A DNA stretch of 64,000 nucleotides from Limnoglobus roseus (lineage in GTDB: Bacteria > Planctomycetota > Planctomycetia > Gemmatales > Gemmataceae). Positions 8,901 through 18,900 of this stretch are shown one piece after another. The DNA is taken from positions 1,178,001-1,242,000 of the forward strand of contig NZ_CP042425.1 of assembly GCF_008254045.1 (NCBI RefSeq). The letters run 5' to 3'. A program made the position numbers and the translations under genes. The first letter of the stretch is position 1; every line of letters starts with the position of its first letter. The notes beneath the pieces were generated by a model. That model saw only the letters and a program-made list of their open reading frames with translations, was not told the origin of the DNA and ran no database searches.

Positions 8901-9464
8901 TACCGGGCCGAGTGGAGCGGCGAGTTCAAGCAGATGGAAGCCGCCGAGGGGCGGATGGCCAAGATGTTCCTCGTCTCGCTCGTGCTGATCGTGCTGTTCC
9001 TGTACCTCGCGTTCCACAACTTCCTCGACACGCTCGTGGTATTGGCGAACGTGCTGGCAATGGGCATCGGGGGCGTCTGGGCACTGCGTCTGGCCGGCCT
9101 GAACTTCAACATCTCGGCGGCGGTCGGCTTCATCTCCGTGCTCGGCGTGGCGGTGATGAACGGCCTGCTGTTCGTCTCAGCGTTCAACGGGATGCGGGCG
9201 CACGGCGTGCCGCTGAACGACGCCCTCCTCCGCGGCACCCGGCAACTGGTACGGCCGGTGGTAATGACCGCCCTCGCCGCGATTCTCGGCCTGCTGCCGG
9301 CCGCCCTCTCAACGAAGATGGGGTCGGAATCGCAGAAGCCGCTGGCCGTTGTCGTGGTGGGCGGGATGCTGTTCACCATTGTGGCCCTGAACCTCGTGCC
9401 GGTCCTCTACAGCTTCTACGGCCGCCGCACCCCGCCCGCCGGTGCCGGGGACATGGCGCACTGA
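5946..9464 (+). CDS. RND efflux permease, CzcA/CusA (heavy-metal) subfamily
   Basis: 1,172 residues from a GTG start at 5946, preceded by GAGGAA at good spacing. It has the usual RND plan: helix 1 at residues about 10-30, the first periplasmic loop, helices 2-7, the second periplasmic loop, helices 8-12. Helix 4 reads GAVDFGIIVDSSVIIVES, so the proton-relay acids Asp472, Asp478 and Glu485 typical of the metal-exporting HME group are all present. The protein is about 130 residues longer than usual CzcA. Two insertions in the periplasmic loops explain this: an Asp-rich stretch around residues 337-358 (HLDADGNRTFNPDGSQVWDD) and a Gly/Pro/Thr-rich stretch around 865-925. No outer-membrane factor gene follows; the nearest is the TolC-like gene at 29251-31902. 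Confidence 0.93.
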   Translation: MVKNWISWAVANPLIVMILTVVLAIGGGYAFVHVNIEAYPDPAPAIIEVVAQFPGASAEEVERQVTVPLEVALAGMPGLDTTRSKSLFGLSHIRNQFTYAREYEQAKQDVLNRLASVNLPAGVTPQISPASPIGEILRFTIKNPKDPVTGKPIYTLSDLKATQEYVIQRELLRVPRVAGVTGVGGTIKRYEIQPDPDRLRQYGVSLAQLQTAVGNSNANGSGDNLTQGQLTIVVRSLGLLGNGQDPQQQTLAMANARTAAEYLRSEEARRCREIRQVVVASVNNVPVRVDQLVDGGPCLNADGSPRVDDGRLVTRGVVIGYQTRQGRVGFSKPHLDADGNRTFNPDGSQVWDDEDDVVQGIVLLRKGQESLPALKDVLAKVEELNQPGHLPPGMQLATFYNRTTLIDKTTETVHENLLVGMALVTTILLMFLGNVRAAVIVALNIPLALLFAFGVLLARGKSANLLSIGAVDFGIIVDSSVIIVESIYRNLMRTDDADRPIEDRILAACGQVTKSVFFATVIMVCALLPLFTMSGPEGQIFGPMADTYAFALGGALILAMTVSPVLCYLLMKRLKPKPDNVLVRALQWMFLVQLRWLLHVRWLALAGFVGVLTFTGVLAANMGREFMPELEEGNLMVRGTFPVNVALGEVSGRVKQLRKVLQQFPEFAVIVPTIGRPDDGTDPTGYYNCETFLPLRSEADWPVDPKRGRPRKKAEMVHDLEEALDANFPGVDFDISQIIRDNVMEALSGVKGENSIKVFGPDLDVLEQTAANIRDTLNGVPGVQNAGVFRVQGQSSLEFPVDRQKCARWNVSAADVQAVIQSAVGGRAATQMQEGGRLFDVTVRWPARLRADQESILAIPVPVGGNQVTAGNQFALAPTPASGGAIGLSPIGTTMALPSPTGDAYNAPNVSTGTPVRRLSDLVTPLNAKGQPDEANGSFLRPGASTIYREQGQRLIAIKFEVRGRDLASTVAEARAKVDPLLKVPYRAEWSGEFKQMEAAEGRMAKMFLVSLVLIVLFLYLAFHNFLDTLVVLANVLAMGIGGVWALRLAGLNFNISAAVGFISVLGVAVMNGLLFVSAFNGMRAHGVPLNDALLRGTRQLVRPVVMTALAAILGLLPAALSTKMGSESQKPLAVVVVGGMLFTIVALNLVPVLYSFYGRRTPPAGAGDMAH

Positions 9465-9474
9465 TCGGGCGAAA

Positions 9475-9503
9475 GTCGGTCGGCCGAGTCGAGGCCGACC
9501 GAC
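9475..9503. terminator. Stem-loop after the RND pump gene
   Basis: An 11-bp perfect stem (9475-9485 with 9493-9503) and a 7-base loop start 11 bases after the pump stop codon. There is no clear U-tract, so termination is likely but may not be intrinsic. Confidence 0.5.
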
Positions 9504-9979
9504 CGACTTCCGCCCGGGTGGATTTGGGAACTCCCCCGCGATTCGCAGGTCGGTCAACCTGACAGAGTCGCAATTGATCGCGTTGTTCGCCGTAGCAGAA
9601 GTAATCGTCCTTGGATGAATCGGCGAACGCGCCATTCCGATCCGCTGACACGATCACGTCGCAAAAAATTGAAGAAGATCTAAAAGGGTCAGGTTCTCCA
9701 CCGGGATGATATTCACTCTGTCGCGGCTAACACTTTTCCTTCAAATTTTCGCCGACAACGGACTTCGATAACTTCTCGACAAACGCCCGGCGATCGGCCT
9801 TCCTATTGAACCGGGTGAAAAGTCAGTAGCCGGACGAATAATGGCAATAAAGCCGAGAATTTGTAGGATTTCCGGACAACTTCCGTCGCTGTCACCTCGC
9901 GACCTGAGCTACGTACAAACGCCGTCACTTTTGATCGACGGCTTTATTCCCGATCTCCTTTTCCCGCACCCCCAACACC
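9504..9979. other. Intergenic leader of the giant surface-protein gene
   Basis: About 475 bases without a convincing gene. The part from about 9650 to 9860 is clearly richer in A and T than its surroundings and probably holds the promoter of the giant gene. No sigma-54 type site and no long repeat was seen. A weak Shine-Dalgarno-like region lies directly before ATG 9980. Confidence 0.5.
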
Positions 9980-12900
9980 ATGATCGACTTTCGCAAGCTT
10001 AACGCCCAGCGACTTGTGGCCGGCGCGTCTCCCCGTCGCCGCACTTCGCAAAAGGCCGTCCCGTCGTCGATCGCGGTGACGCAGTTGGAGGACCGCCTTC
10101 AGCCGGCGGCCCCGATCCAGTTCTTCTACCTGCCGTTGCCCGAACAGCCGACCCTCGCCGCCCTGGAAGTCCTCGGCACCGGCAGCCAGGGTAGCGACAT
10201 GACCAGCCTGACGGCCATCACGACGACCGAGACCGGCACGACGATCTACTACGACCAGTGGGAAGACGGGTACGAGACGAACCTCGCCAGCCCCACGCAA
10301 GCGAGTACGCAAATCTGGGGCGACGGCAACGACGCGAACGGCATCGCCCCCGGCTTCGCCAACGACCCGGCCGTCCTTCCCGCCGGGACCGTACTCGAAC
10401 TCCGCAACGACATCCCGGCCAAGCCCCGGGTGCCGGGCAACTTGTTCTTCGACGGGTCCGACCGGGTCGGGGCCGACAAGACGGTCGCCATCTCCCGGGC
10501 CCAGTTCCCGGTCACCGGCGGCTCCGTGATCGGGGCGACGGTCGAGACGCGGGACACGCGGTACTACGACACGGCCTTCACGTCGCCGGTCGGCACCGAC
10601 ACGGCGAACGCATCGAACATGTTCGACTACGCGCAGCTGTTTGTGATGGCGGCGCAGGACAACACGCTCGTCGAGATCGACGCGAACCACGACGGCACCT
10701 ACGAACAGGCGGTGACGCTCAATCAGGGGCAGAACCTCGTCTCGGCCAGCAACATCTTGCAAGGGGCCAAAGTCCGCGCCAGCAAGCCGGTGCAGGTTGA
10801 CCTGATCACCGGCCCGATCAACTCCATGTACGCCGCCCGGACGTACGCCCTGTTCTCCGACAACCAGTTGGCCAGCGACTACTTCACCCCGGTCGGCACG
10901 GTGAGCGGGACCGACGCGCAGGGCAAGTCGCACGCCGACCCGGTTTGGCTGTTCGTCCAGAACCCGAGCACGACGGACACCATCACCGTCCAGTACGAGA
11001 CGCAGTCGGCCTCGGGCACGGTGGCCGTCCTCGCCCCCGGCGCGTCCGGCCGGTTCGTGGTGCCGGGCGACACCGGCACGCGGCTGTTCACCCCCAACAA
11101 CAAGAAGTTCGCCGCCCTGGGCGCGCACGACGCCGGCGGCACCGTCCACGACTGGGGCTTCAGCCTCCAACCGATTAGCGCGCTGTCGCAGATTGCCGTC
11201 GTCGGCCTCGGCGTCGGCGACAGCAACGACCCGCCGACGTCGAACACCAGCCCGATCTGGGTGACGGCCGCCCGGCTGAGCGGGGCGGCCACGACCTCGG
11301 TGGTGTACGTCGACTACGACGGCAACCCCGCCACCGGCCCGCTGACCGACCCGATGGGCAACCACTACAACGTGGCCTACACCCTCAACCGGTTGCAGGC
11401 CCAACGGGTCGCGGACCCGGACAACAACAACTCCGGCATGCGGCTGTACACGCTCGACGGGGCGCTGATCAGCACGGCCTGGGGCGAAGGCCCGACCGCC
11501 CTCCAGGGCGCGCCCGGCTTCGACGCCGGCACCACGATCCCGGCCCTGGCCGTGCCCGAGTTCTACAAATTCGTCGACTTCGCCCCCGGCGGCGACGTGA
11601 ACAACGACGGGTACTACAATTCCGGCGACGTGCTCCGGTACACGCTCCGCATCCGCAACATCGGGTCCGACCCGATCAGCAGCGCCCTCCTGACCGACGC
11701 CCTGCCGACCGCGTTCGTCACGTACGTCGCCAACTCGACCGTCGCGAACTACGGGTTCGGGCCGACGGCGGTCACCGACGACGGTACGGGCAGCGCCTTC
11801 CCGCTCGACGGCAGTGGCTACACGGTCACGCCGATCGCGGTCGGGGCGACGATCACGGTTTCCTTCAACGTGGTCGTCAACGGCGGCCTGCCCGCGGGCA
11901 CCACGACCGTCTCGAACAGCGGCCTCCTCAGTTACGACGTGTTCAACCTGCCGGCGGTGGCCGACGCCACCGTCCGCGGCACGATCGGCGACACGGTCTT
12001 CCGTGACAACAACGGCAACGGCGTCCAGGACCCCGGCGAACCCGGCATCGACGGGGTGACCGTCAATCTCGTCCTCGACGCGAACGGCAACGGGTCGATC
12101 GACGGCGGCGACACGGTCGTTGACTCGGCGGTCACGGCCGGCGGCGGGTTCTACCGCTTCGTCGACCTGTCCGAAGGCAAGTACATCGTGGACGTGACCG
12201 ACACGGCGAACAAGCTCACCGGGGCCGCCATCACCGGCGGCACCGCCCCCCGGGCGGTCACGCTCGGGGCGGGGGCGAACTTCGACACGGCCGACTTCGG
12301 CTACCAGTACCGGACCGACCTGCAAGTGACGAAGACCGACGGCCGCACGACGGCCGTGCCCGGCCAGGCGGTCACGTACACCATCACCGTGACGAACGCC
12401 GGCCCGCTCGTCGCGAACGGGGCGACCGTTACGGACACGCTGCCGGCCTCGCTCACTGGCGCAACGTGGACCGCGTCCTACAGCGGCGGCTCGTCCGGCC
12501 CGATGACGGGCAACGGCAGCATCAACGCCACGATCAACCTCGCCGTCGGCGGGACGGCAACCTTCACCGTGACCGGGACGGTGGATTCCACCGCGACCGG
12601 CACGCTCTCGAACACGGTGACGGTCACGCCGCCGGCCGATCTGGGTGACCCGACGCCGGGCAATAACTCGGCCACCGACACCGACACGTTAACGCCGATC
12701 GCCGACCTGAGCCTGACTAAGACGGTCAACAACACCACGGCCAACGTCGGTTCGAACGTCGTCTTCACCATCACGGTCAACAACACCGGCCCGTCGGCCG
12801 CGACCGGCGTCACCGTGGGAGACCTGCTTCCGACCGGCGTGCAGTACGTCGGCGACAACAGCGGCGGCACCTACAACCCCGTCACCGGCACCTGGACCAT

Positions 12901-15900
12901 CGGCAACCTCGGCAGCACCGGATCCGCGACCCTGCAAATCACGGCCACGGTCCTAGCGAGCGGCAACTACACGAACTACGCCCAGGTGACGGCCAGCACG
13001 GCGGCCGACCCGGACTCGACGCCGAATGACAACTCGACGAACCAGGACGACGACGACAGCGTGACCCTCACGCCCACGCCCGTTGCGGATCTGAGCCTGA
13101 CGAAGACGGTCAACAACGCCACGGCGGCCATCGGCACGAACGTCGTCTTCACGATCACGGTCAACAACGCCGGCCCCTCGACGGCCACCGGCGTCGCGGT
13201 CCGCGACCTGCTGCCGAGCGGCCTTCAGTACGTGTCGGACAACTCCGCCGGGGCCTTCAACTCGGGCACCGGCGTCTGGACGATCGGGAGCATCGCCAAC
13301 GGCGGCAGCCGAACCCTTCAGATCACGGCCACCGTTCTGGCAAGTGGCAACTACACGAACTACGCCCAGGTCAGCGCGAGCGGCACACTCGACCCGGACT
13401 CGACGCCGAACAACGGACAGCAAGCCCCCGACGAGGACGACGACGCCAGCGCGACCGTTACGCCGACGCCGGTCGTGGACGTGAGCCTGACGAACACGGT
13501 GAACAACCCCACGGCGAACGTCGGCACGAACGTGGTGTTCACGGTCACGGTGTCGAACGCCGGTCCCTCGACCGCGACGAGTGTCACCGTGCAAGACCTG
13601 CTGCCGACCGGCGTGCAGTACGTCAGCGACAACAGCGGCGGGAACTACAACCCCGCCACCGGCATCTGGACCGTCGGCGCTCTTCCTCTCAACGGCATGG
13701 CCACCATTCAGATCACGGCCACGGTCCTGGCGGCCGGCAACTACACGAGCTACGCGCAAGTCGCCACCACCGCCGAGCAGGACAGCGACTCGACGCCAGG
13801 CGACAACTCGACGAACCAGGACGACAACGCCTCCGTCGCCCTCACGCCGACGCCCGTCGCGGACTTGAGTCTCACGAAGACCGTGGACAACGCGACGCCG
13901 GCCGTCGGCACGACCGTCACCTTCACGCTCGTCGTGATGAACGGCGGCCCCAGCCCGGCGACCGGCGTCCAGGTGCAAGACCTCCTGCCGGCCGGCCTGA
14001 CCTTCGTCTCGTCGTCCGACGCCAGTTACAATCCGGCCGCCAGCGACAGCGTGTGGGACATTCCGTCCATCGCCAGCGGCGGCTCCGCGACCTTGACCAT
14101 CGTCGCCCGCGTCAACGTCGCGTCGGCGGGGTCGATCACGAACTACGCCCAGGTCATCGCGTCCAACGAACTCGACCCGGACTCGACGCCGAACAACGGC
14201 CCGCGGCTCCCGGACGAGGACGACGACGCCAGCGTGACCTTCACCCCGACGGCGATCACCGTCGGCGACACGGTCTTCTTCGACGTGAGCGGCGACGGCA
14301 CTCAACAAGGGAGCGAACCCGGCATCGCCGGCGTCACCGTCACCCTCACCTACCTCGGCGCGAACGGCGTCCCCGGCGGCGGCGACGATCAAGTCTTCAC
14401 GGCCTTGACCGATTCGAACGGCCACTACAGCATCACCGACCTCCCGGCGGGCAAGTACACCGTGGCCACGTCGGGCCTTCCGACCGGCGTCACGAACCAG
14501 ACGCTCGGCTTTGCCACGCTGACGCTCTCCGGCAGCCGTAACGACATCGACTTTGGCTTCAACGGCCCCGGCCAGATCGGCGACCGCGTCTTCCTCGACG
14601 TGAACGGCAACGGCCAGTACGACGCGGGTGAAGGCCTCGACGGCGTGACCGTCACGCTGACCGGCGACCTCACCGGCGACGGCACCAAGGACACCCTCAC
14701 CGTCGTGACGGCGAACGACGGCCTCTATCAGTTCTCGAACCTCCGCACGCCGCCGGCCGGCTTGCCGTACACGATCGTGATCGGCACCGCCGGCCTGCCG
14801 GGCGGCGTGACGAACACGGCCGACCCGGACGGCGGCACGCCGAACCAGGCGAACATTACCCTTACCGCCGCCAATCCCACCACAAATACTCAGGACTTCG
14901 GCTATCAGGGTTCGGGTTCGATCGGCGACCGTGTGTTCCTCGACTTGAACGGCAACGGTGTGTGGAACCCCGGCGAGGGAATCACCGGTGTGACCGTCAC
15001 GCTCACCGGCGACGTGGACGGCGACGGCGTGGCCGAATCGTTCTCGGCCGTCACCGACGCCGACGGCTTCTACCAAATCGGCAACCTGCCGGTGAACAAC
15101 CCGGCCGGCAAGATGATTACGTACACGGTGGCCGTGAACCCGTCGGCCTTGCCGACCGGGATCGCGAGTTCCGTTGACCCCGACGCCATCGCGGACGGCT
15201 CGACGATTTTCAACCTGTTGGTCAACCCGACCCGCACGGACCTCGACTTCGGGTACAAGGGGACGGGCACGCTCGGCGACCGCGTGTGGGTCGACGCCAA
15301 CGGCGACGGCGTGCAGGGGCCGGCGGCTTCCGAGCCGGGCTTGCCCGGCGTCGGCCTGACGCTGACGTACTTCGGACAGGACGGCGTCTTCGGCACGGCC
15401 GACGACATCACCACCACCTCGGCCACGAACCAGGCAGGCACCTACGGCTTCGCGAACCTGCCGGCGGGCAAATTCCGGGTCGCGGTGAATCCGGCCACCC
15501 TGCCTGGCGGCACCGTGGTGACAGCCGATCATGACGACGCGCCGGCGTTCCCCGCGACCCTCGACGGGTCGGCGAACGTCGTGTTGACGGCGGGACAGAC
15601 CCGTTCCGACGCCGACTTCGGGTACCGCGGCCCGGGCAGCATCGGCGACCGCATCTTCCTGGACCTGAACGGGGACGGCGCGTGGAATCCCGGCGAGGGC
15701 ATCACCGGCGTCACCGTCACCCTCACCGGCGACCTGAACGGCGACGGCACGCCCGAGGCGTTCACCGCCGTCACCGACGCCGACGGTTTCTACCAGTTCC
15801 CCGGCCTGCCGGTGAACAACCCGGCCGGCAAGATGATTACGTACACGGTGGCCGTGAGCCCGTCGGCCCTGCCGACCGGGATCGCGAGTTCCGTTGACCC

Positions 15901-18900
15901 CGATGCCGTCGCGGACGGCTCGACGACTTTCAACCTGTTGGTCAACCCGACCCGCACGGACCTCGACTTCGGGTACAAGGGTACGGGCACCCTCGGCGAC
16001 CGCGTCTGGGTCGACGCCAACGGCGACGGCGTGCAGGGCACGACCGCTCAAGAGCCGGGGCTGCCGGGCGTCGGCCTGACGCTGACGTACTTCGGCCAGG
16101 ACGGCGTGTTCGGCACCGCCGACGACATCACCACCACGACGACCACGAACCAGGCGGGCACCTACGGCTTCGCGAACCTGCCCGCCGGCTCGTTCCGCGT
16201 GGCCGTCACCCCGGCGACGCTGCCGGGCGGCGTTACTCCGACGGCCGACCGCGACGATAGCCCGACGTTCCCGGTGGCCCTCGACGGGGCGGCGAACGTC
16301 GTGTTGACGGCGGGACAGACCCGTTCCGACGCCGACTTCGGGTACCGCGGCCCGGGCAGCATCGGCGATCGCATCTTCCTGGACCTGAACGGGGACGGCG
16401 CGTGGAATCCCGGCGAGGGCATCACCGGCGTCACGGTTTCACTGACGGGTGATCTCAACGGCGACGGCACGCCCGAGGCGTTCACCGCCGTCACCGACGC
16501 CGACGGGTTCTATCAGTTCCCCGGCCTGCCGGTGACCGACGCGGCGGGGAAGGCGATTTCGTACATGGTCACGGTCAGCCCGGCCAACCTGCCGGCGGGC
16601 GTGACGAACGCGATCGACCCGGACGGCACCGCGGACAACACGACGACGTTCGACCTGTCGGCCAACCCGACGCGGTCCGACCTCGACTTCGGGTACAAGG
16701 GCACGGGCGTTCTCGGCGACCGCGTCTGGATCGATGCCAACGGCGACGGCGTGCAAGGACCGGCGGCTTCCGAACCGGGGCTGCCCGGCGTCGGACTGAC
16801 GCTGACGTACTTCGGCCAAGACGGCGTCTTCGGCACGACCGACGACATCACCACCACCACGACCACGAACCAGGCAGGCACCTACGGCTTCGCCAACCTG
16901 CCGGCCGGTTCCTTCCGCATCGCGGCGAATCCGGCAACGCTGCCGGGCGGCGCCGTGGTGACGGCCGACCGGGACGACACCCCAGCCTTCACGCCCGCGC
17001 TCGACGGTAGCGCGAACGTCACGCTCACCGCGGCACAAGTTCGCACTGATGTGGATTTCGGCTACCGCGGCCCCGGCGCGATCGGCGACCGCATCTTCCT
17101 GGACGTGAACGGCGACGGCACGTGGAACCAGGGCGAAGGCCTTGCCGGGGCGACCGTGACGCTGACCGGCGACGTGAACGGCGATGGCACATCGGAGACG
17201 TTCACCGTCGTGACCGACGCCGACGGGTTCTACACCTTCGCCGGCCTGCCGGTGACCGACCCCACGGGGAAGGCAATCACCTACACGGTGACCGTGAACC
17301 CCGCTTCGCTCTCGGCCGGCTTGACGAACGCGGTTGACCCGGACGGCACGCCGGACAACGCGACGACGCTGACCCTGACGGCCAATCCGACGCGCAGCGA
17401 CCTCGACTTCGGCTACCGCGGACCGGGCAGCATCGGCGACCGCATCTTCTTGGACCTGAACGGCGACGGCGTGTGGAACCCGGGTGAAGGCATCACCGGC
17501 GTCACCGTCACCCTCACCGGGGACGTGGACGGCGACGGCAGCGTCGAGACGTTCTCCGCCGTCACCGACGCCGACGGCTTCTACCAGATGGGCAACCTGC
17601 CGGTCAACGACCCGAGTGGCAAGGCGATCGCGTACACGGCCGCGGTCAGCCCGGCGAACCTGCCGGCCGGCGTGGCGAACGCGAGTGATCTCGACGGCAC
17701 GCCCGATGGCACGACGACGTTCAACCTGTCGGCCAGCCCCGTCCGCACGGACCTCGACTTCGGGTACAAGGGCACGGGCGTTCTCGGCGACCGTGTCTGG
17801 ATCGACGCCAACGGCGATGGCGTGCAAGGGTCGGCCGCTCAAGAGCCGGGGTTGCCCGGTGTGGGCCTGACGCTGACGTACTTCGGCCAGGACGGCATCT
17901 TCGGCACGGCCGACGACATCACCACCACGGCTGTGACCGGCTCGACGGGGATGTACACCCTCGCCAACTTGCCGGCCGGTTCCTTCCGCGTGACGATCGA
18001 CCCGGCATCGCTGCCGACGAACGTCACCCCGACGGCCGACCGCGATGACTTCACGCCGGCCCTCGACGGAGCGGCGAACGTCACCTTGACCGTTGGCCAA
18101 TCGCGCAGCGACGTGGACTTCGGCTACAAGGGGGCCGCGACCGTCGGCGACAGTATCTTCGTCGATCAGAACGGCAACGGCGTACAAGACCCCACGGAGC
18201 CGGGCGTTCCGGGGGCCACGGTGAACCTCCAGTGGGCCGGGCCGGACGGCGTCCTCGGCACGGCTGACGACCAGACCTTCCGCACGACCACCGACGCGAC
18301 CGGCTTCTATGCTTTCCCCGGCCTGCCGGTATTCGGAACCAGCGACCCGTACCGCATCACGGTGACGCCGCCGCTCACGGGGTTAAACCCGACAGCCGAC
18401 CCGGACGGGGTTGCGACGCCGAGCGTGGCCGACCTGTCGATCCCGGCGAACCTGCCGTTCGACACGGCCGACTTCGGCTACGACGGCCGCGGCCAAACGC
18501 TCGGCGGCTCGGTCTACACCGACCTGAACGGCAACGGCGTCCGCGACGCGGGCGAGCCGGGCATCGCGGGGGTGACGGTTCGCCTGTCCGGGACGAACGT
18601 CTTCGGCAGCCCGGTCGTCGATCCGGCCACCGGCCTCGCGTACTACGAAGCCACGACCGATGCGAACGGGCAGTACACGTTCACGAACGTCTTCCCCGGC
18701 ACGTACACGATCACCGAACTGCAACCGGCCGCGTACACCGACGGTGGCGAGGCGGCCGGCACGCTCGGCGGCACCGTCACCGATGATCGCGTCAGCGGCA
18801 TCGTGGTCGGCGTCGGCTCGACCGGCACCGGGTACAACTTCGGCGAGAACCGGCCGTCGTCGATTTCCGGGACCGTGTACCGCGACGACAACGCCAACGG

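Noticed and set aside
12953-16051. Long minus-strand open frame (1,032 codons) inside the giant gene
   Set aside because: It mirrors the repeats of the plus-strand gene and has no recognisable domain. It is a by-product of repeats and base composition.
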